From Atopobiaceae bacterium (GTDB taxonomy: Bacteria > Actinomycetota > Coriobacteriia > Coriobacteriales > Atopobiaceae): a stretch of DNA of 9,753 nt. The notes beneath the pieces are model-generated. The model was given only the letters and a program-made list of their open reading frames with translations. It had not been told where the DNA came from and made no database searches. Below are positions 1 to 5,841 of the stretch, piece by piece. The stretch lies in the NCBI GenBank assembly GCA_017460265.1, contig JAFUBJ010000020.1, positions 1 to 9,753 of the forward strand, written 5' to 3'. Position 1 is the stretch's first letter. Each line of letters opens with the position of its first letter. Made by a program: the position numbers and the translations under genes.

Positions 1-20
1 CGGTCTGTTCGGATGAGGTT

Positions 21-25
21 GGAGG
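21..25 (+). promoter_or_regulatory. Ribosome binding site that decides the folD start
   Basis: GGAGG sits 8 bases before ATG 34. The upstream in-frame ATG at 13 would place this site inside the gene and would add seven residues (MRLEVYK) not expected at the start of FolD proteins. Confidence 0.8.
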
Positions 26-33
26 TATACAAG

Positions 34-888
34 ATGGCAAAGCCGCTTTTGGGACTTCCGGTGGCAGACGCGCTGACGGAGGAGCTGGCGCACGAGGTTG
101 CGGAAATGGCCGAACGGGGCATCACGCCCACGCTCGCCATCGTGCGCGTGGGGGAGCGCGACGACGACCTGTCGTACGAACGCGGCGCGCTCAAGCGCTG
201 CGAGAAGGTCGGGGTGGCGGTTCGCCAGTTCGTGCTGCCGGCTGACTGCTCGCAGGATGAGCTCATGGCCGTCATCGACGAGGTCAACTCCGACGCGTCC
301 ATCCACGGCTGCCTCATGTTCCGCCCCCTTCCCAAGACGCTTGACGAGGCCGCGGCCTGCGCGGCGCTCGACCCCGCCAAGGACGTCGACTGCATCACCG
401 AGGGCTCGCTCTATGGCGTCTTCGCCAACCGTCCCATTGGATTTGCCCCCTGCACGGCCGAGGCATGCATCGAGGTCCTCGACCACTATGGCTACGACCT
501 CACGGGCGCCCGCGTCACCGTGGTGGGCAGGAGCCTTGTCATCGGCAAGCCTGTCTCGATGATGCTCCAGGCCAGAAACGCCACCGTGACGATGTGTCAC
601 ACCCGCACGCGCGACCTTGCGGCAGAATGCGCGAAGGCCGAGATCCTCGTCGTCGCCGCCGGGCATATCGGGACCGTGGGCGCCAATGCGGTGGCGCCTG
701 GGCAGGTCGTCATCGACGTGGGCATAAACTGGGACGAGTCCGCGGGCAAGCTCTGCGGCGATGTCCTCTATGATGATGTGGAGCCCATCGTGGGCGCCAT
801 CACGCCGGTTCCTCGCGGTGTCGGGTCGGTGACCACGGCGGTCCTCGCAAAGCACGTCATCGAGGCCGCGCGGCGCCAGGCGGCATAG
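34..888 (+). CDS. folD: FolD-family methylenetetrahydrofolate dehydrogenase (variant active site)
   Basis: Cytoplasmic enzyme of folate C1 metabolism; the family oxidises 5,10-methylene-THF to methenyl-THF with NAD(P) and usually also hydrolyses it to 10-formyl-THF. At 284 residues it has the usual length. Seen: KDVD (116-119), the PCT motif in the middle, the Rossmann nucleotide-binding stretch VVGRSLVIGKP, and a C-terminal ITPVPRGVGSVTTAVLAKH matching the family's PVPGGVGxxT signature. Odd: in the catalytic YxxxK motif, Tyr48 is present but the lysine position is Ala52 (the run is SYERGALKRCEKVG), and the normally conserved Gln of the GxLVQLPLP motif is Phe96 (GCLMFRPLP). In well-studied FolD proteins that lysine is required for cyclohydrolase activity, so this copy may be dehydrogenase-only (inference). 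The start was set at ATG 34 because GGAGG lies 8 bases before it; the in-frame ATG at 13 has no visible site. It heads the visible folD-folE-channel-folC cluster; anything upstream lies outside the window. Confidence 0.93.
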   Translation: MAKPLLGLPVADALTEELAHEVAEMAERGITPTLAIVRVGERDDDLSYERGALKRCEKVGVAVRQFVLPADCSQDELMAVIDEVNSDASIHGCLMFRPLPKTLDEAAACAALDPAKDVDCITEGSLYGVFANRPIGFAPCTAEACIEVLDHYGYDLTGARVTVVGRSLVIGKPVSMMLQARNATVTMCHTRTRDLAAECAKAEILVVAAGHIGTVGANAVAPGQVVIDVGINWDESAGKLCGDVLYDDVEPIVGAITPVPRGVGSVTTAVLAKHVIEAARRQAA

Positions 889-898
889 CACCCGTGCT

Positions 899-914
899 GC
901 CCGCCCGTGCGGGC
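899..914 (+). other. Small GC hairpin in the folD-folE gap
   Basis: GCCCGC-CCGT-GCGGGC forms a perfect 6-bp stem with a 4-base loop eleven bases after the folD stop and 13 bases before the folE ribosome binding site. There is no T run, so it is not a standard terminator. It could stabilise the folD 3' part of a shared message or be chance in GC-rich DNA. Confidence 0.3.
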
Positions 915-938
915 GCGGCGGCTGGTTAGGAGGCCAAC

Positions 939-1541
939 ATGTCAGACGAGCGCAGCATCAACAGCGAGGGCTATGCGCCGCTCGACAAGCCCCGCGTGGA
1001 GGCGGCCGTGCGCGAGCTTCTGGCTGCCATCGGTGAGGACCCCGACCGCGAGGGACTGCTTGGCACGCCCGACCGCGTGGCGCGCGCATGCGCGGAGCTC
1101 TTTGGCGGCATGCAGGAGGACCCAAGCCGCCACCTGCTGAAGCAGTTCCACGAGCCGGGCAACGAGAACATGGTCATCGTGAAGGACATCCCCTTCAACT
1201 CCATGTGCGAGCACCACCTGCTTCCCTTCGTGGGAAAGGCGCACATCTGCTACCTGCCGCGCGATGGCCGCATCACGGGGCTTTCCAAGCTCGCGCGCTG
1301 CGTCAACGGCTATGCGCACCGACCCCAGCTCCAGGAGCGGCTCACGCAGCAGATTGCCGACGCGCTGGAGCTTCGGCTCGAGCCGCGTGGCGTGCTCGTG
1401 GTGCTGCAGGCCGAGCATTCGTGCATGAGCATGCGCGGCATCAAGAGCGTCGGGTCGTCGACGGTGACCTCTGCCGTGCGTGGCTGGTTCAAGGACGACC
1501 TCAAGGCCCGCGAGGAGGCGCTGCGCCTCATCGGGCTATAA
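939..1541 (+). CDS. folE: GTP cyclohydrolase I (FolE)
   Basis: Cytoplasmic zinc enzyme (the family is a homodecamer) that converts GTP to 7,8-dihydroneopterin triphosphate and formate, the first committed step of folate and pterin synthesis. The 200-residue length fits the bacterial type IA family. Seen: an N-terminal helical part with EDPDREGLLGTPDRVARA (33-50), the zinc site Cys90 and His93 in SMCEHHLLPF, GLSKLARCVNGYAHRPQLQERL (114-135), and the second zinc and catalytic block AEHSCMSMRGI with Cys162, followed by GSSTVTSAVRG. These correspond to Cys110, His113 and Cys181 of the E. coli enzyme. The start ATG is preceded by AGGAGG at 928-933. It lies 50 bases after folD and 65 bases before the formate channel gene, same strand, probably co-transcribed. 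No residue looks damaged. One reaction product, formate, is the likely substrate of the neighbouring channel, though the amounts made here would be small. Confidence 0.96.
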   Translation: MSDERSINSEGYAPLDKPRVEAAVRELLAAIGEDPDREGLLGTPDRVARACAELFGGMQEDPSRHLLKQFHEPGNENMVIVKDIPFNSMCEHHLLPFVGKAHICYLPRDGRITGLSKLARCVNGYAHRPQLQERLTQQIADALELRLEPRGVLVVLQAEHSCMSMRGIKSVGSSTVTSAVRGWFKDDLKAREEALRLIGL

Positions 1542-1547
1542 AAGGGC

Positions 1548-1563
1548 GGGGCTGACCTGCCCC
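1548..1563 (+). other. Weak hairpin between folE and the channel gene
   Basis: GGGGC-TGACCT-GCCCC is a 5-bp stem seven bases after the folE stop, followed by only TT. It is too weak for a confident terminator; at most it would be an attenuator between folE and the channel gene. Confidence 0.25.
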
Positions 1564-1591
1564 TTGCAAACGGCGGGTGCGGACGTACCCC

Positions 1592-1599
1592 AGGAAGGA
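1592..1599 (+). promoter_or_regulatory. Ribosome binding site that decides the channel-gene start
   Basis: AGGAAGGA lies 7 bases before ATG 1607. The reading frame is open upstream to a GTG at 1577, but that start has only a poor GGCGGG directly before it and would put this strong site inside the gene. Confidence 0.75.
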
Positions 1600-1606
1600 A
1601 CACCTG

Positions 1607-2437
1607 ATGGCATCTCAAGACTTCCCAACGGTCGACGCGCTCGCGCCTGCGCAGATTTTTGCCAAGGCCGCCACGGTGGGCAAGGGAAAGGCGGACATGC
1701 CCGTTGCGCGCGCGTTTATCCTTGCCGTGCTGGCAGGCCTCTTCATTGGCATGGGCGGCATGTTCATGCTGCTGGTGAAGGCCGACGCCACGCTGAGCTT
1801 TGCCGCCTCCTCCGTGCTGGGCGGCTTTGCGTTTAGCTTGGGACTCTTCGCCGTGCTCGTGGCGGGCGCGGAGCTCTTCACGGGCAACAACTTGATGATC
1901 GTTGGCAAGGCGCAGGGCCTCTATGGGCCTGCGCAGCTGCTGCGGAGCTGGGCCATCGTGTACGTGGGCAACCTGTGCGGCTCGCTTCTGCTGGTCGCGC
2001 TTCTGCACTTTGCCAACTTTGGCGGGATGAACGGCGGCGCCGTGGGGGAGACCATGGTCAAGGTTGCCACGGCAAAGTGCGCGCTTCCCTGGACCGTGGC
2101 ATTCTTCCGTGGCGTCATGTGCAACATCCTCGTGTGCCTGGCCGTCTGGATGGGCTTTGCCGGAAAGACCGTGGTCGACAAGTTCCTGGCTGCCGCCATG
2201 CCGGTCATGGCCTTTGTTGCCTGCGGGTTCGAGCACTGCGTGGCAAACATGTTCTTCATTCCCAGGGGGCTCGTGACGCTGGCTACCACGGGCGCGCCGG
2301 AGGGCCTTGACGCCGCGGCGCTCACGCTTGGGGGCCTGCTCTCCAACCTCTCTGCGGCGACCTTGGGTAACATGGTCGGCGGCGTCGCGATCTTTGCCGG
2401 CGCCTACATCCTTGCCTTTGGAAGAAAGGACGCCTAG
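1607..2437 (+). CDS. Formate/nitrite transporter (FNT) family channel, FocA-like
   Basis: Integral membrane protein of 276 residues, the usual FNT length; the family forms pentamers in which each subunit conducts a small monovalent anion (formate, nitrite, hydrosulfide). Seen: six hydrophobic segments, starting with ARAFILAVLAGLFIGMGG (about 34-51); the first signature AELFTGNNLM with Thr92; and the second signature CGFEHCVANMFFIPRG with His210. Thr92 and His210 match the gating and proton-relay residues Thr91 and His209 of E. coli FocA. Sequence alone does not separate formate from nitrite channels. Its place between folE and folC, genes of a pathway that uses and releases formate, makes formate the better guess, for example feeding or draining a formate-THF ligase (none is in this window). 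The stop codon directly abuts the folC start with no spacer, so translation is probably coupled. Confidence 0.88.
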   Translation: MASQDFPTVDALAPAQIFAKAATVGKGKADMPVARAFILAVLAGLFIGMGGMFMLLVKADATLSFAASSVLGGFAFSLGLFAVLVAGAELFTGNNLMIVGKAQGLYGPAQLLRSWAIVYVGNLCGSLLLVALLHFANFGGMNGGAVGETMVKVATAKCALPWTVAFFRGVMCNILVCLAVWMGFAGKTVVDKFLAAAMPVMAFVACGFEHCVANMFFIPRGLVTLATTGAPEGLDAAALTLGGLLSNLSAATLGNMVGGVAIFAGAYILAFGRKDA

Positions 2438-3847
2438 ATGTCTTATCGCCTTCCCTTTGACGTTCCCGCATGGACCTACGACCAGGCCCTCCATCAGCTT
2501 CACTCGGCGCTTCGCTTTGGCATCTGCCCCATGCTCGAGACCGTGGTCGACATGCTGGCCGAGCTCGGCAACCCCGACCTGTGCTTTGAGTCGGTGCAGA
2601 TTGCGGGCACCAACGGCAAGACGTCCACCTCGCGCTACACCGCGGCGATCCTCATGGGCGAGGGCTATCGCGTGGCCCTCTACACCAGCCCTGAGCTCGT
2701 GCGCTACAACGAGCGCATGGAGGTCGACGGCGTCCCGGTGAGCGACGAGGCCTTTGCGCATGGCATTGCCGCCGCCACGATTGCCGGCGAGCGGGTGAAC
2801 GCCCGCCGCAGCGCGGCAGGGGAGCGGCCCTACGACATCACCGAGTTTGACACCCTCACCGTGGCTGCCTGCGTGGTCTATGCCGAGGCGGGCGTGGACG
2901 TGGCGGTGCTGGAGTGCGGCATGGGCGGGCGCTGGGACGCCACGAGCGCGGTCAAGTCCACCAAGACCGTCGCGATCACGGGCATCGGGCTCGACCACAT
3001 GCACATCCTGGGCGACACGCTCGAGGCCATCGCGGGCGAGAAGGCCGCCATCATCAAGGCGGGGCGCCCGTGCGTGCTGGGCGTGGGAACCGCCACGCCC
3101 GACAGCGTCGAGGACGTCTTCCTTGCCCAGTGTGCCGAGGAGGGCGTGGAGCCCGTGCTCCTGCGTCCCGAGGACCTTGCCGACGCGCGCGGCGAGATGC
3201 ATCCCGGCACGCCTCGCGCCCATGAGGACCTGCCGCATGCGAGCTACCGTGTGACCAGGCGCCCCGCGCGCCTGGGGCTTCCGCTGGTGCTTGACGTCAC
3301 CACGCCGCGCGCGGCCTACGAGGGCCTTGCCGCTCCCAAGCCGGCCTATCAGGCGGCAAACATCGCCTGTGCCGTCGCGCTGGCCGAGGCGCACCTTGGG
3401 CGTGTGCTCGATGCGGGGAAGCTCTCCGAGGCCGTGATGGGCTGCCCCACGCCGGGCCGCTTCGATATGCTGCGGAGCGATCCGCCCATCCTTATTGACG
3501 CCTGCCACAACCCCCAGTCGGTCGAGACCTTCCTCACCGCCGTCCGTGACATCGAGCCTGACGTTTCCGGTCGTCCCGCGCTTTTGTGCGCCGCGCTTGC
3601 TGACAAGGACTGCGGCGGCATGGTGGAGCTTCTCGCGCACGAGTTCCCGTGCGTCTACGTGACCCAGACGTCCTCGGCGCGTGCCCTTGCGGCCAAGGAG
3701 CTGGCGGCTCTCTTCCGCGAGGCGGGGGCCGACGTGCGCGGCGTCTATCCGACCGTGGCCGAGGCGGTCTCCGCCCTTGACGGACAGGCCTACGTGGCCT
3801 GCGGCTCCATCACCCTTGCCGGTGAGGTGGCAGGCATCCTCAGGTAA
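2438..3847 (+). CDS. folC: Bifunctional dihydrofolate synthase / folylpolyglutamate synthase (FolC)
   Basis: Cytoplasmic Mur-ligase-like enzyme that uses ATP to add glutamate to dihydropteroate (making dihydrofolate) and then to reduced folates, which retains them in the cell. The 469 residues are slightly more than usual. Seen: P-loop GTNGKTS (57-63); ECGMGGRWDATS (159-170) for the usual ExGLGGRxDATN; GIGLDHMHILG with Asp186 and His187; EKAAIIKAG, whose Lys202 aligns with the carbamylated lysine of E. coli FolC; PTPGRFDML; and the C-terminal-domain motif DACHNP (354-359). Odd: the TSPHL motif common in this family reads TSPEL (Glu86 for His). The ATG follows the channel-gene stop immediately, and its binding site (AAAGGA) lies within the end of that gene, so the two are translationally linked. 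It is the last gene of the cluster; a palindrome follows 16 bases after the stop. Both activities are inferred from family and context; only one might remain. Confidence 0.93.
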   Translation: MSYRLPFDVPAWTYDQALHQLHSALRFGICPMLETVVDMLAELGNPDLCFESVQIAGTNGKTSTSRYTAAILMGEGYRVALYTSPELVRYNERMEVDGVPVSDEAFAHGIAAATIAGERVNARRSAAGERPYDITEFDTLTVAACVVYAEAGVDVAVLECGMGGRWDATSAVKSTKTVAITGIGLDHMHILGDTLEAIAGEKAAIIKAGRPCVLGVGTATPDSVEDVFLAQCAEEGVEPVLLRPEDLADARGEMHPGTPRAHEDLPHASYRVTRRPARLGLPLVLDVTTPRAAYEGLAAPKPAYQAANIACAVALAEAHLGRVLDAGKLSEAVMGCPTPGRFDMLRSDPPILIDACHNPQSVETFLTAVRDIEPDVSGRPALLCAALADKDCGGMVELLAHEFPCVYVTQTSSARALAAKELAALFREAGADVRGVYPTVAEAVSALDGQAYVACGSITLAGEVAGILR

Positions 3848-3862
3848 GGTCATCGGGACACC

Positions 3863-3885
3863 TGGGACAGCCCTCTGTCCCACTT
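3863..3885 (+). terminator. 8-bp perfect hairpin after folC, weak terminator or mobile palindrome
   Basis: TGGGACAG-CCCT-CTGTCCCA (3863-3882) is a perfect 8-bp stem with a 4-base loop, followed by CTTT. A further GGGACA copy lies just before it (3855-3860). It is well placed to end the folate transcript, but the T run is short. The GGGACA...TGTCCC shape also resembles palindromic repeats scattered between genes in many bacterial genomes, so it may be a repeat copy that serves as a terminator. Confidence 0.5.
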
Positions 3886-3982
3886 TGGCCGCCGACCGGT
3901 CAACGTTGCCATGCGCGCCCCTTATCCGTGCCGTATTGCGATCAATCTTGCCTGTTTTGAGACGAAGCGGCGCTTTGCGGCG

Positions 3983-4023
3983 TAGGATATATGACAACCG
4001 CGATTTTTGGAATGCCACATTCC
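3983..4023 (+). promoter_or_regulatory. Possible promoter/operator region of the lipoprotein operon
   Basis: The lipoprotein gene needs a promoter after the folC hairpin. A -10-like TAGGATAT is at 3983-3990, without a convincing -35 at 16-18 bases. Downstream, GGAATG-CCA-CATTCC (4009-4023) is a perfect 6-bp inverted repeat with a 3-base loop, 36 bases before the ATG, which could be a regulator site or a leader hairpin. Both calls are tentative. Confidence 0.28.
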
Positions 4024-4058
4024 CTGGTAGTGACCCTAACAAGCGAAAAGAGGCAATC

Positions 4059-4511
4059 ATGAAGAACCGTGCTTTCACCACCCTGTTGACCACCATGGCT
4101 CTGGCCGCCACCCTCGGACTGGTGGGATGCGGAGGCTCGCAGGCTCCCGCGACCGACGCTGCTGCCCCAGCGGCCGAGGCCACCGTGACGGAGGAGAAGA
4201 CCGCCACGACCGAGGCGGCTCCTGCAGAGTCCACGGCCGAGACCACCAAGACCGAGGCCACGACGACCGAGTCCTCCGCGCCCGCTCCTGCGCAGAATAA
4301 CTACATCGGCGACGAGGCTGCCAAGTCCGCGGCGCTTGCCCATGCGGGCTTTGCCGCAACCGACGTGACCGAGCTCGAGTCGGAGCTCGACCTCGACGAT
4401 GCCATCGTTCACTATGACGTCGACTTCAAGTCCGGTGGGATGGAGTACGATTACGACATCGATGCGGTGACGGGTGAGGTTCTTACCTTCTCGTCAGAGG
4501 TTGACGACTAA
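4059..4511 (+). CDS. PepSY-domain lipoprotein
   Basis: A 150-residue secreted lipoprotein. Seen: a positively charged then hydrophobic signal (MKNRAFTTLLTTMALAATLGL) ending in the lipobox LVGC, so Cys24 should be lipidated and tether the protein to the outer face of the membrane. Residues 25-87 form a low-complexity Ala/Thr/Glu/Pro linker, as is common for reaching through the cell wall. Residues from about 88 to the end match the PepSY pattern: an EAAKSAALAHAG helix, DVTELESELD, then HYDVDFKSGGMEYDYDIDAVTGEVL, the strand-rich half with the typical YDYxIDAxTGE ending. PepSY domains are known from peptidase propeptides and are thought to bind or restrain proteins; no enzyme activity is expected. 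The start ATG has AAAGAGG 5 bases upstream. The next gene begins 11 bases after the stop, with its binding site overlapping the stop codon, so the two form an operon and may act together at the surface (inference). Confidence 0.88.
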   Translation: MKNRAFTTLLTTMALAATLGLVGCGGSQAPATDAAAPAAEATVTEEKTATTEAAPAESTAETTKTEATTTESSAPAPAQNNYIGDEAAKSAALAHAGFAATDVTELESELDLDDAIVHYDVDFKSGGMEYDYDIDAVTGEVLTFSSEVDD

Positions 4512-4522
4512 AGGAGTGTTTC

Positions 4523-5665
4523 ATGCAAAGAAGGCTGCAGTTCCAGCCTTCCAGGCGCGCGGGGGCGTTCGCCCTCGCGCTTGTTCTGGTTGGCGGTCTT
4601 TCCTTTCCGACTCCAGCGCTCGCTGCGGTGGTCATTGACGAGACCGAGCTTGCCCAGGGCGAGAACGCCGTGGGCGGCGGTACGGCCACCCTCGCGGAAT
4701 CCGTCCTGGACATGGTGGATGTGACGGCAGGGTACATGTCCACCGACGAGGACCTGACCGTCAACTTCAATGGGGGAAATTCCATAGAGACGGTTAGCGT
4801 GGAAGGTTCGGCAAACGTCGAGATGAACTTCTCGGGCGACAACGAGGTCGAGGACATACAGGCCATCGATGACTCCACCCTGACGGTCAATGCCAACGGT
4901 CACAACGAGTTTGAAGAGCTAAACGCTTACAATCACTCCAACGTTACCGTTAACGTAACGGGCGACAACGAGTTCGAGGAGATTCAGGGCTTTGACTACG
5001 CCAACGTTACCGTGCGGGGGACCGACTGCCAAAAGAAGGACGTCATAGAGCTTGGCGAGGGCGAGGATCATACCTCCCTCAGCACGCAGGACGGCAAACT
5101 CACGATTGACCATGTGACGGTGAACGTCGAGGCCAAGAGCGGCTCCGTCAGAGCCGAATACAACGACTTGGTCATCGACACTTCCAAGATTGCCTCTGGT
5201 GACGACACCGAACACACGCAAATCATGGCGGGGGGCGCCCTTAAGATGAGCGAGTCGGTCATCGACATCACGGGCACTGTTTTCTCCTTCGGAATGATGA
5301 CAATCGACCACTCGGACGTCAAAGTGGAAGCCCCTTCCTCGGGGACGCCTCTTGACACCTACCGCGTGTGGTCCTCTGAGGGCATCGAGCTGATCGATGA
5401 GGAGAACGGCGAGGTCAAGGCAGGCGCTATCGGCGACATACAGGTCGCCTACGTCGACACGGGTGACGAGGGCATGGTTGACCTCCAGGCTGACGGTGAG
5501 CCGGCGTACTACAAGTGCAAGAGTGGTGTCACCAACCCTGCCACCAAGTCGCTGCCCAGAACGGGAGACACGTCTGATCCCATGCTGCCGCTGGCCATCG
5601 CCCTCACGGGCGTGGGTGCGGCTGCCCTCGGCATCGTGGCGAGGCGTCGCCTTTCCGTGCGCTAA
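4523..5665 (+). CDS. LPxTG (LPRTG) cell-wall-anchored surface protein with four 21-residue repeats
   Basis: A 380-residue secreted protein predicted to be covalently attached to the cell wall by a class A-like sortase (no sortase in this window). Seen: signal peptide 1-34 ending ALA; an N-terminal segment; four tandem repeats of exactly 21 residues at 81-101, 102-122, 123-143 and 144-164, each of the form NxxGxNxxExhxxxxxSxhxV (Ala replaces Ser in two copies; h hydrophobic); then Asn/Asp/Val-rich strand-like sequence with recurring short phrases (TIDHVTVNV, VIDTSKI, SVIDITG, TIDHSDVKV), suggesting a stacked beta-solenoid. The C-terminus has LPRTG (344-348), a hydrophobic stretch of about 20 residues and the RRRLSVR tail, a complete sorting signal. 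Only two cysteines are visible in the mature protein, Cys169 just after the repeats and Cys332 just before the anchor; they might pair. AAGGAG overlaps the preceding stop and lies 6 bases before the ATG. I recall similar proteins in other Coriobacteriia but know of no function; adhesion or ligand binding is only a guess. Confidence 0.87.
   Translation: MQRRLQFQPSRRAGAFALALVLVGGLSFPTPALAAVVIDETELAQGENAVGGGTATLAESVLDMVDVTAGYMSTDEDLTVNFNGGNSIETVSVEGSANVEMNFSGDNEVEDIQAIDDSTLTVNANGHNEFEELNAYNHSNVTVNVTGDNEFEEIQGFDYANVTVRGTDCQKKDVIELGEGEDHTSLSTQDGKLTIDHVTVNVEAKSGSVRAEYNDLVIDTSKIASGDDTEHTQIMAGGALKMSESVIDITGTVFSFGMMTIDHSDVKVEAPSSGTPLDTYRVWSSEGIELIDEENGEVKAGAIGDIQVAYVDTGDEGMVDLQADGEPAYYKCKSGVTNPATKSLPRTGDTSDPMLPLAIALTGVGAAALGIVARRRLSVR
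4763..5014 (+). repeat. Four tandem 63-bp coding repeats (21 aa each) in the LPRTG protein
   Basis: Units at 4763-4825, 4826-4888, 4889-4951 and 4952-5014 are in frame with no insertions. DNA identity is clearest between parts of units 2 and 4 (GGGCGACAACGAG in both) and the ends of units 3 and 4 (CCAACGTTACCGT in both), while unit 1 is more diverged. This suggests old duplication with some more recent exchange. The regular Asn/Gly turn plus Val/Ile strand pattern fits one rung of a beta-solenoid per unit. Confidence 0.8.
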
Positions 5666-5688
5666 CGTCACATACCAGCACACATTTT

Positions 5689-5720
5689 GAGGGGTGCGCG
5701 ACACGGTTCGCGCGCCCCTC
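5689..5720 (+). terminator. Terminator-like 13-bp stem after the surface-protein gene
   Basis: The left arm at 5689-5701 (GAGGGGTGCGCGA) pairs over all 13 positions with the right arm at 5708-5720 (TCGCGCGCCCCTC), including one G-T wobble, with a 6-base loop CACGGT. It lies 23 bases after the stop codon. The following ATTCTGTCCATCTTTT has only a poor T run, so termination may be inefficient, but the stem is very stable. Confidence 0.7.
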
Positions 5721-5788
5721 ATTCTGTCCATCTTTTGGAGTATTGGTCCGCTGAGGGGCTTCTGGGGGCTCAAACCCTCAACCATTAC

Positions 5789-5794
5789 TATAAT
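5789..5794 (+). promoter_or_regulatory. -10 box of the lysozyme gene promoter
   Basis: A perfect TATAAT lies 47 bases before the lysozyme ATG and just after the preceding terminator. At 17 bases upstream the sequence is GGGCTC, a poor -35, so an activator may be needed. The inverted pair TGAGGG (5752-5757) and CCCTCA (5775-5780) spans the -35 position and could be a regulator site. Confidence 0.45.
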
Positions 5795-5841
5795 GTCCCA
5801 CGTGTGCACCGCCCGCTGTGTGTCCCGACGAGAGGCTGCGT

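Noticed and set aside
1310..4261. Open frame of 983 codons on the - strand opposite folE, the channel gene, folC and the lipoprotein gene
   Set aside because: It is entirely antisense to four genes with clear motifs, is Arg/His/Gly-rich with no recognisable domain, and has no ribosome binding site. Long antisense frames are expected where GC-rich codons leave few stops. Its length is striking but I treat it as a by-product.
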